NCBI GenBank assembly: GCA_026002265.1 | Contig: BOBG01000103.1 | Location: 1-6,848, forward strand | Direction: 5' to 3' | DNA length: 6,848 nucleotides | Source: Spirochaetia bacterium | GTDB lineage: Bacteria; Spirochaetota; Spirochaetia; Treponematales; Breznakiellaceae | Part shown: in pieces, positions 1 through 5,563 of the stretch | How the letters are laid out: every line of letters begins with the position of its first letter | How positions within the stretch are numbered: position 1 is the first letter of the stretch | Translations under genes and position numbers: made by a program | Notes under the pieces: generated by a model | What the model was told of the DNA's origin: nothing | Database searches by the model: none | What the model saw: only the letters and a program-made list of their open reading frames with translations

Positions 1-2310
1 ATAGCCATAAGCTACATGGCTGACCGGATTGGGTTTGGTACTGCCCATGGGATCCGTTAGCCCAGAATACTCGGCAAAAAATTCCTGTCCCTCCAACCGG
101 GAAAGATCGCCGCCGGCAGCATTCAGAGCTTCCTTCAGTTGTACCGCGGCAAGCCGAGTCGCCTCCCCAGTAAACACGGTCTGCCGGGACGCGGTAGTGG
201 TGCCGGAGTTGGGAGTACGCTGGGTATCCGGCGGCTCTGCAAGAACAAGAGCCGGGGGAATCTTAAGGGTCTCACAGGTAATCTGGGTAGTAACAGTGGC
301 AAGTCCCTGCCCGATGCAAGCCGCACTCGTTCTGATGTGAACGATGCCGGATTCTACCGAAAGAATACAACGACCCTTGTCAGGAAGTCCGACCCCTATA
401 CCGGCATTTTTCAGGGCGGCCGCGATGCCCACTGCTTTACCTTCCGCTTTAGCTTTATCGTATATATCTTTAACCGCGAGAAGGCAGGCTTCAAGTTCCA
501 CATCTCCCTCAGCAAGTTGTCCATTGGGGAGAACATTTCCGGGCCGCAACGCATTACGGTACCGAATCTCCCATGAGGAAATACCCACCATATCCGCCAA
601 AAGGTTGAGGTTACTCTCGGTGGCAAAACAGCTTTGGCACACCCCGAAACCCCGGAACGCACCACCGGGCGGGTTATTAGTGTAAACCGCTTTGCCGTCA
701 ATATCGATCACCTGATAATTGTAGGGGCCGGCCGCGTGAGTGCAAGCCCGCTGAAGCACCGGACCTCCAAGGCTGGCGTAAGCACCAGTATCAGAAACAA
801 TTACCGCCTTCATTGCGGTAAGCATACCGTTCTCGTCACAGCCAGTGCTAAAATCCATCTCCATAGCGTGGCGCTTAGGGTGCAGGTTAATGCTCTCCTG
901 CCGGCTGAGCAGCACCTTCACCGGCTTCCTCAGACACCATGCCGCGAGGCAGGCGTGGTGCTGAACGCTCATATCCTCTTTACCGCCGAAACCACCGCCC
1001 ACGAGCTGACCCTTAACATGGATTTTCTCCGGGGGAATCCCCAGCATCCGGGAACATTCGCGCTGTTCATCATAAATGCTCTGCCCGGCCGAGTAGAGCG
1101 TGAGCCATGGTAAAGCGTCATCTCCTTCCACGATAAGGCCGCTCGATGTTCCACCATGCCCGTCACTCACCGCAGGTCCCGGACCAACAGAGGCATGGAG
1201 TTTCTCGCCGGATACAGTTTGCAAAGCACCGGCCGGCATGGCAATCGCGCATTCCGGCTCCATGAAGGCGTGTTCGGTAAAAGGCACCGAATAATGCCGA
1301 CTCACCACATATTTTGAGGCAGCCAGCGCCGCATCAGCATCGCCCCGAACCAAGTGTTCATGGGAAAGAATGTTACGCTCTTTCTTGTGGATCAAAGGTG
1401 CGCCCTCGGCCATAGCAGCGGCTGGACTAGTCAGCGGTTCAAGCACTTCGTAATCCACATGTACCAATGCCTTTACAGCGTCAAGACTTTCCCGGTTTTT
1501 GCACACAACCAAGGCGACCGTATCACTGATAAACCGTGTGATTTCTCCTTCAGCTATCATCACATCGTAGTCGGAAATAAAGGCAAGGTGGCCGATTTTG
1601 ATAGTACCGGGAATATCCTTCGCAGTAAGTACCGCAACGCAATCCGGATGAGCAAGAGCCTCGGACCTATCGATCTTCAGCACACGCGCGCGGGGATGAG
1701 CTGAACGGACTGCCGAAGCATGGAGCATTCCCTCGAAAGAAAGATCATCAACGTATTTTCCGGTTCCCAAGGTTTTCGCAACCGCGTCCACCCGGTGAAA
1801 AGGCTCCCCCATAGCACCGGTAAAGTTTCGTTCCGGCAGGGGCTTGTCTTCCCGGAATAGTTGTGCTGCTAACGCAATAGCGTCCCGGATTTTTGCATAA
1901 CCAGTACACCGGCAGATATTTGTCCGGATAGCTTTTCTGATGTCAGCATCCGTAGGATCCGGAGTAATATCGAGCAAGGCCTTGGCGCTCATCACCATAC
2001 CGGGAATGCAGAAGCCGCATTGTACCGCACCGGTCTCCGCAAAAGCAAAGGCGTACACATCTTTTTCCCGGTCGCTCAATCCTTCCACCGTAATGATTGA
2101 TGTACCGGCGAATTTTGCCAGGGGCAGGATACAGGAGCGGGTCGGCTTGCCGTTCACGAGTACTGTACAAGCGCCGCAGGCACCAGAACCGCAACCGTTC
2201 TTGACCGCAGTCAGCTTCAAATCTATTCGCAAGAAATCTATCAATTTCCGGTCCGGGTTTCCCTTGACTTCCGTACCGTTTACGATCAAACTACAATATT
2301 CTTGACTCAT
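1..2310 (-). CDS. xdh: Selenium-dependent xanthine dehydrogenase-type molybdenum hydroxylase, fused 2Fe-2S and molybdopterin subunits (3' end outside window)
   Basis: The frame is open for 770 codons from ATG 2310 to the left edge with no stop, so the C-terminus is missing. Residues 1-75 form a plant-type [2Fe-2S] domain with Cys40, 45, 48 and 60. Residues about 80-150 form the helical [2Fe-2S] domain with Cys98, Cys101, Cys133 and Cys135. From about 166 the hammerhead domain begins (GEPFHRVDAVAKTLGTGKY), followed by the molybdopterin domain with GGGFGGKE at 438-445 and AFRGFG at 551-556 (Arg553 is the conserved active-site Arg). The fused Fe-S/Mo layout without FAD resembles E. coli XdhD and the clostridial selenium-dependent XDH family, which hydroxylates purines. 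Family selenium is a labile ligand, not selenocysteine, and no in-frame TGA is seen. The catalytic Glu near the C-terminus should lie off the edge. A probable insertion of about 40 residues sits near 359-402. The start is fixed by a good Shine-Dalgarno site and an in-frame TGA 33 bases upstream. Identity as a molybdenum hydroxylase is near certain; selenium dependence and exact purine substrate are inferred. Confidence 0.93.
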   Translation of the reverse strand, partial: MSQEYCSLIVNGTEVKGNPDRKLIDFLRIDLKLTAVKNGCGSGACGACTVLVNGKPTRSCILPLAKFAGTSIITVEGLSDREKDVYAFAFAETGAVQCGFCIPGMVMSAKALLDITPDPTDADIRKAIRTNICRCTGYAKIRDAIALAAQLFREDKPLPERNFTGAMGEPFHRVDAVAKTLGTGKYVDDLSFEGMLHASAVRSAHPRARVLKIDRSEALAHPDCVAVLTAKDIPGTIKIGHLAFISDYDVMIAEGEITRFISDTVALVVCKNRESLDAVKALVHVDYEVLEPLTSPAAAMAEGAPLIHKKERNILSHEHLVRGDADAALAASKYVVSRHYSVPFTEHAFMEPECAIAMPAGALQTVSGEKLHASVGPGPAVSDGHGGTSSGLIVEGDDALPWLTLYSAGQSIYDEQRECSRMLGIPPEKIHVKGQLVGGGFGGKEDMSVQHHACLAAWCLRKPVKVLLSRQESINLHPKRHAMEMDFSTGCDENGMLTAMKAVIVSDTGAYASLGGPVLQRACTHAAGPYNYQVIDIDGKAVYTNNPPGGAFRGFGVCQSCFATESNLNLLADMVGISSWEIRYRNALRPGNVLPNGQLAEGDVELEACLLAVKDIYDKAKAEGKAVGIAAALKNAGIGVGLPDKGRCILSVESGIVHIRTSAACIGQGLATVTTQITCETLKIPPALVLAEPPDTQRTPNSGTTTASRQTVFTGEATRLAAVQLKEALNAAGGDLSRLEGQEFFAEYSGLTDPMGSTKPNPVSHVAYGY

Positions 2311-2319
2311 TCCAGTATT

Positions 2320-2324
2320 CTCCT
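2320..2324 (-). promoter_or_regulatory. Ribosome binding site of xdh
   Basis: Read on the minus strand this is AGGAG, 9 bases before ATG 2310. A second AAGGAG lies at 2328-2333, just upstream. The site lies between the end of the tandem repeat and the start codon. It gives the dehydrogenase its own strong initiation signal despite the 227-bp gap from the xdhC stop. Confidence 0.8.
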
Positions 2325-2340
2325 TTTCTCCTTTCTGGTC

Positions 2341-2572
2341 TCAAATTCCCGGTTTTCTAATTTCAACTCTCAGGTTTCTGTTTCAAATTCCCGGTTTTTT
2401 GCTTTCAATTCTCAGGTTTCTGCTTCAAATTCCCGGTTTTCTAATTTCAATTCTCAGGTTTCTGCTTCAAATTCCCGGTTTTCTAATTTCAATTCTCAGG
2501 TTTTTATTTCAAATTCCCGATTTTTTGCTTTCAATTCTCAGGTTTTTATTTCAAATTCCCGGTTTCCTGCTT
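2341..2572. repeat. 42-bp tandem repeat, five full units plus a partial sixth, overlapping the xdhC 3' end
   Basis: Units begin with TCAAATTCCC (plus strand) at 2341, 2383, 2425, 2467, 2509 and 2551, exactly 42 bp apart; the last is cut short at about 2572. Each unit holds two related half-units of 22 and 20 bp. Core A is TCAAATTCCCGG. Core B is TCAATTCTCAGG, at 2363, 2405, 2447, 2489 and 2531. That makes 11 related 12-bp cores spaced about 21 bp apart. The spacers after core A come in at least two forms (TTTTCTAATT or TTTTTTGCTT) and those after core B in three, in different combinations between units. The array occupies most of the xdhC-xdh gap. On the minus strand its sixth, partial copy is read in the xdhC frame, and the xdhC stop TGA falls inside core B of unit five. 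No further copy was noticed in the window. Function unknown. Confidence 0.97.
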
Positions 2573-3587
2573 CACTCTCCATTTTTTCCTCTGCCCTCAC
2601 TCTAATCAATTCAGCAGCAACACTAACAGCTATCTCCGCCGGAGTTTTACTGTTGCACGGCACACCAATCGGGGCGTGAATCCTGTCAGCGTGCAGCTCT
2701 GCGTCAGTACATCCGGCCGCCTTAAGTCTGCCTTCCATAAACTCCAGCTTTGTCCGGCTCCCGATAATACCGATATAGCGCGCCGGAGTTCCAAGAGCGT
2801 AGACCTCGGCCTGATAATCAAATACATGCCCCTTGGTCATAATGACAGCATAATCATGGGCGGTGATAGTAATACTGCGGCCTATAGCATTATAATCCCC
2901 GGTAACAAAAGCTTCTGCCGCGGGGAAGCGTTCTTTAAACTCACTCCGGTCATCAAACACGGCACACCGGAACCCCAGATGAGCAAGTACCGGCACCAGT
3001 TCTTGAGACACATGGCCGCTGCCAAACACATATACAAAACCCCGGCTAAGCAGCGGCTCGGAAAACCAGTGCCGGCCACTCTGTTGGATACGCGTTCCTT
3101 TAGATTGCCGGAAGGGCGCCGGATCAGGCAAGGCCTCACCGCACCACCCGATGATTTTCGTGTCTCCCAGCACACCAAAGCCCGGAGCATCCAGTTCGAT
3201 AACAAGCCACGCTGCATCCGGGCTGGTGAAACAGCCTAGCCCCGTCTCGATAACCGGAAGGAGCCGGTCATCCTCCGGATCCAGATACTGAAAGTAGACG
3301 CGAATTATTCCTCCGCACTTGGCCCCCAGGTCCGCTTCTTCATTGGGGTGCAAGATGTACTCCTTGAAGCCTGATTGTTTTTGACTGAGGAGCGACTTGG
3401 CATATTCTTCCGCGAGATGTTCTGCGATGCCGCCGCCGGTTGTGCCGTAGATGCGTCCATGGGCATTGACCGCCATTCTCGCTCCGGCTTCACGAGGAAC
3501 CGAACCGGAACTTTCGATAATCGTTACCAGCTCTACCGGCTCTTTTCTCACAAGGCTGTCCTGTAGAACACGCAGCAGTTCTTTCAT
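2538..3587 (-). CDS. xdhC: XdhC/CoxI-family molybdenum cofactor insertion protein
   Basis: The 349-residue protein has both halves of the XdhC family. The N-terminal XdhC/CoxI domain spans about 10-100, with SSGSVPREAGARM (26-38), GTTGGGIAE (48-56) and the conserved Cys91 in CGG. The C-terminal Rossmann domain spans about 183-330, with FGSGHVSQE (188-196), an acidic FDDR after the second strand (211-214), GIIGSRTK (273-280) and HAPIG (304-308). XdhC of Rhodobacter binds molybdenum cofactor, supports its sulfuration and delivers it to xanthine dehydrogenase. Here it sits directly before the dehydrogenase it would serve. It begins inside the hydantoinase stop codon (ATGA at 3584-3587), so translation is probably coupled; only a weak G-rich ribosome site precedes it. 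The tail after about residue 339 (GNREFEIKT) is not family sequence: it is encoded by the last copy of the 42-bp repeat, and the stop lies within the array. The role is well supported; a specific link to selenium insertion is inferred from the neighbour. Confidence 0.93.
   Translation of the reverse strand: MKELLRVLQDSLVRKEPVELVTIIESSGSVPREAGARMAVNAHGRIYGTTGGGIAEHLAEEYAKSLLSQKQSGFKEYILHPNEEADLGAKCGGIIRVYFQYLDPEDDRLLPVIETGLGCFTSPDAAWLVIELDAPGFGVLGDTKIIGWCGEALPDPAPFRQSKGTRIQQSGRHWFSEPLLSRGFVYVFGSGHVSQELVPVLAHLGFRCAVFDDRSEFKERFPAAEAFVTGDYNAIGRSITITAHDYAVIMTKGHVFDYQAEVYALGTPARYIGIIGSRTKLEFMEGRLKAAGCTDAELHADRIHAPIGVPCNSKTPAEIAVSVAAELIRVRAEEKMESEAGNREFEIKT
3584..3587 (-). promoter_or_regulatory. 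ATGA stop/start overlap between hydantoinase and xdhC
   Basis: The minus-strand bases ATGA contain the xdhC start (3587-3585) and the hydantoinase stop TGA (3586-3584). This overlap is typical of translational coupling by ribosome re-initiation. It shows that the two genes share a transcript. Confidence 0.9.
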
Positions 3588-4987
3588 AGCGGGTCCCCGT
3601 CATATCTTTTGCGGGGGATAAACTGTCCTTTGCCCTTCGTGCCGGTAAACGTAGCATTATGGGCAACGATTTCCCCGCGTGCAATGCTATACTCCGGATA
3701 GCCGGTCAACTCCATTCCTTCATACGCGCTATAGTCTACGTTGGAGTGGAGGACACTATGCCGCACGGTCCATTTCTTACAAGGGTCTATGATGACGAGG
3801 TCAGCGTCAGAGCCTTTTTGTATAACGCCCTTCTGCGGATACATACCGAAGAGCTTCGCGGGGTTTGCCGCACACAGGTCGGTAAAACGGCGCAGGCTTA
3901 TCCGGTGCTTCATCACCCCTTCCGAAAAGAGCAGTGGAATCCGTTCTTCTATACCCGGCGCACCGCTAGGGCATTGGGTAAAATCATCTTTCCCCCGGAT
4001 CTTCTGGGTCCTAAAAAAGAAAGGACAGTGATCAGTTGCCACGGTTTGAATATCGTGCTGCAAGCCGTTCCATAAGCTCTCCTGATCAGAGGGAGTCCGG
4101 AGAGGCGGACAGATGAGGTATTTCAATCCGAGCGGGAGTCCATCCTCCTCCAAAGCGTCATACAACCTATCATCAAGGAATAAGTACTGGGGACAAGTTT
4201 CGGCATAGAGATTCTGCTGCCCCCGGTCACGGGCATTTTTAATGAACGAGAGAGCTAACGCATTGCTTAGATGAACGATGTACAAAGGTGCATCTCCAGC
4301 CATCTTCGCAAAAAGGATCATCCGGTTAATTGCCTCAGCCTCACATTCAGCCGGGCGCGAGCGGGGGTGCCAGTGGGGACTCAATTTGCCTTCTTGTTTA
4401 AACCGGGAACGCAGCGTAGCGATGACTCCATCGTTTTCCGGATGCACCGTTATAAGCACCTTATCTTTTTTCGCCTGCTCAAGAACCCGGAACACATCGC
4501 GGTCAGAGAGTTTATAATCATAGGTAAGGTAGACCTTATAACTGGTGATTCCCTCATCTGCAAGTACGGACATAGTGCGGAGCACCTCATCGTCAACGTG
4601 CTGAAAGACGCCGTGGAAACTGTAATCAATCACTGCGTTGCCTTCAGCCAGACGGTGATAGGCTTTGATCTGGTGATCGAGGGCGCAATGTGCGGGTCCA
4701 AAACCAGGGTGATCAACAATAGTAGTAGTCCCGCCGCAGGCTGCTGCCACAGTTCCGGTGTAGAAATCATCACTGGCCGTGGTAAAGCCCACATCAAGAC
4801 ACAGATGCGTATGGACATCAACACCGCCGGGAATAACAATCTTCCCGGTTGCATCAATGACAGATGCACCGGAGGGATCAAGATGTTCCGCAAGATCCTT
4901 GATCCGGCCATCAGCGATCAGCACATCTGTGAGCTTTTCTTCTGTATCAGTAACGACCGTAGCGCCTTTAATAAGTAGATCATTCAT
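3584..4987 (-). CDS. hydA: Dihydropyrimidinase / D-hydantoinase family cyclic amidohydrolase
   Basis: This cytoplasmic amidohydrolase-fold enzyme of 467 residues has the usual family length. The full binuclear metal site is visible: His59 and His61 (DVHTHL), Lys151 in SYKVYLTYD (the lysine carboxylated in this family), His182 (TVHPEN), His239 (IVHLSN) and Asp319 (ATDHCPF). The family hydrolyses the cyclic amide bond of dihydropyrimidines, hydantoins and related ureides. In the E. coli and clostridial purine clusters the equivalent gene is hyuA (ygeZ), so a ring-opening step in purine breakdown is the likely job. Two substrate-contact positions look changed: Cys293 (LICPPLR) where dihydropyrimidinases usually have Ser, and Ser341 (PSGAPG) where they usually have Asn. 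The substrate may therefore not be dihydrouracil. The start at 4987 has a GAGG site 8 bases upstream. A second in-frame Met is absent nearby, and the N-terminal MNDLLIKGATVV is a normal family start. It lies 109 bp after ridA and overlaps xdhC by 4 bp. Confidence 0.93.
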   Translation of the reverse strand: MNDLLIKGATVVTDTEEKLTDVLIADGRIKDLAEHLDPSGASVIDATGKIVIPGGVDVHTHLCLDVGFTTASDDFYTGTVAAACGGTTTIVDHPGFGPAHCALDHQIKAYHRLAEGNAVIDYSFHGVFQHVDDEVLRTMSVLADEGITSYKVYLTYDYKLSDRDVFRVLEQAKKDKVLITVHPENDGVIATLRSRFKQEGKLSPHWHPRSRPAECEAEAINRMILFAKMAGDAPLYIVHLSNALALSFIKNARDRGQQNLYAETCPQYLFLDDRLYDALEEDGLPLGLKYLICPPLRTPSDQESLWNGLQHDIQTVATDHCPFFFRTQKIRGKDDFTQCPSGAPGIEERIPLLFSEGVMKHRISLRRFTDLCAANPAKLFGMYPQKGVIQKGSDADLVIIDPCKKWTVRHSVLHSNVDYSAYEGMELTGYPEYSIARGEIVAHNATFTGTKGKGQFIPRKRYDGDPL

Positions 4988-4995
4988 TGTTGATT

Positions 4996-5001
4996 CCTCT
5001 T
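4996..5001 (-). promoter_or_regulatory. Ribosome binding site of the hydantoinase gene
   Basis: Read on the minus strand this is AAGAGG, 8 bases before ATG 4987. It supports that start codon. Confidence 0.7.
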
Positions 5002-5038
5002 CCGGAGTGCAGTGCTTTCTCTCATCTTCTGGGAAGGA

Positions 5039-5086
5039 ATACCCTCATCCGTTAGGGATTGATACCCTCAATACAGACGGAGGGTA
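5039..5086. repeat. Direct and inverted short repeats in the ridA-hydantoinase spacer
   Basis: The plus-strand sequence ATACCCTCA occurs at 5039-5047 and again at 5062-5070. An inverted match, GAGGGTA, lies at 5080-5086. Either copy could pair with the inverted arm; the nearer pairing gives a 7-bp stem with a loop of about 10 bases. The 109-bp gap (4988-5096) holds no gene. The element could be an intercistronic hairpin, two alternative RNA folds or a small operator. The arms are short, so chance is possible. Confidence 0.45.
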
Positions 5087-5096
5087 CCTCTGATCA

Positions 5097-5474
5097 TTAC
5101 TTGGAGGCAATAACCTCTATTTCCACCTTTGCCCCCTTGGGAAGAGCGGCTACTTGCACACAACTGCGGGCAGGAGGGTTGCCGGGGAAAAACGTAGCGT
5201 ATACCTCATTCATTGCGCCAAAATCTGCCAGATCGGTCAAGAAGACTGTGGTCTTAACCACCTTATCCAATGAAGAATCAGCCGCTTCGAGGATTGCCTT
5301 GCAGTTTTCCAGGGAATTCCGGGTCGCCTGCCGAATATCTGCGCTCTCCAGTTCACCGTTTGCCATGCTTATCGGCAGTTGTCCGCTGGTAAATACCAAA
5401 GTCCCGGCATCAATCCCCTGAGAATAGGGTCCGATAGCACCGGGCGCCTTCTTCGTTTCAATTACTTTACTCAT
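5097..5474 (-). CDS. ridA: RidA-family reactive enamine/imine deaminase
   Basis: This is a 125-residue, single-domain YjgF/YER057c/UK114 protein of the usual length. Visible family signatures are APGAIGPYSQG (10-20, containing the active-site Tyr17), FTSGQLP (28-34), Arg103 in PPARSCVQVAALP (equivalent to the carboxylate-binding Arg of RidA) and Glu120 in KVEIEVIA near the C-terminus. RidA proteins form trimers in the cytoplasm and hydrolyse 2-aminoacrylate and similar enamines/imines to keto acids and ammonia, which protects pyridoxal-phosphate enzymes. Purine-utilisation clusters of this type usually encode diaminopropionate ammonia-lyase, whose reaction passes through 2-aminoacrylate. That gives a direct reason for a dedicated RidA here, although the lyase itself is not in view. 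The ATG at 5474 has AGGAG 6 bases upstream. The gene lies between ssnA (89-bp gap) and the hydantoinase (109-bp gap), both gaps containing inverted repeats. Another RidA subfamily with a different substrate cannot be ruled out, but the Arg favours true deaminase activity. Confidence 0.93.
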   Translation of the reverse strand: MSKVIETKKAPGAIGPYSQGIDAGTLVFTSGQLPISMANGELESADIRQATRNSLENCKAILEAADSSLDKVVKTTVFLTDLADFGAMNEVYATFFPGNPPARSCVQVAALPKGAKVEIEVIASK

Positions 5475-5480
5475 AATTTT

Positions 5481-5485
5481 CTCCT
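5481..5485 (-). promoter_or_regulatory. Ribosome binding site of ridA
   Basis: Read on the minus strand this is AGGAG, 6 bases before ATG 5474. It is a strong match to the Shine-Dalgarno consensus and decides the start. Confidence 0.8.
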
Positions 5486-5506
5486 ATAAATGTTAAAAGA
5501 ATACAA

Positions 5507-5554
5507 GTCCACGAATGAATATTTTTAGTCGTGTGATTCGGTTCATTCATGGAC
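5507..5554 (-). promoter_or_regulatory. Intercistronic inverted repeat between ssnA and ridA
   Basis: The arms GTCCACGAATGAA (5507-5519) and TTCATTCATGGAC (5542-5554), given on the plus strand, are complementary over 13 positions with one mismatch (G-T type), around a 22-base loop. In the transcript the stem forms just after the ssnA stop and about 20 bases before the ridA ribosome site. It is followed by the moderately T-rich TTGTATTCTTTT, not a clean U-tract. It may be a partial terminator, an RNA-processing or stabilising hairpin, or a dyad operator. The long loop argues against a classic Rho-independent terminator. Confidence 0.6.
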
Positions 5555-5563
5555 GCCAATTCT

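Noticed and set aside
634..1113. Plus-strand open frames within the left 2.3 kb
   Set aside because: The minus strand carries an uninterrupted 770-codon frame with two [2Fe-2S] motifs and molybdopterin motifs. The shorter plus-strand frames are by-products.
1..2310. Selenocysteine codon in the dehydrogenase
   Set aside because: No in-frame TGA was found in the visible frame. Family selenium is a labile cofactor, so none is expected.
2341..2572. CRISPR array
   Set aside because: The intervals between cores are 8-10 bp and drawn from a few recurring variants, not unique 30-40 bp spacers. The array is inside an operon and overlaps a coding end.
2302..2679. Plus-strand open frame encoding a repetitive NSRF/NSQV protein
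   Set aside because: It is the translation of the 42-bp DNA repeat plus antisense xdhC. The period is a multiple of three, so the frame stays open by construction. No ribosome site or family similarity was seen.
4271..4978. Plus-strand open frame of 235 codons opposite the hydantoinase
   Set aside because: It is entirely antisense to a gene with all its metal-binding motifs in order, so it is a shadow frame.
5507..5554. Classic Rho-independent terminator after ssnA
   Set aside because: The 22-base loop, the mismatch in the stem and the lack of a clean U-tract make this weak, and the downstream genes look like the same operon.
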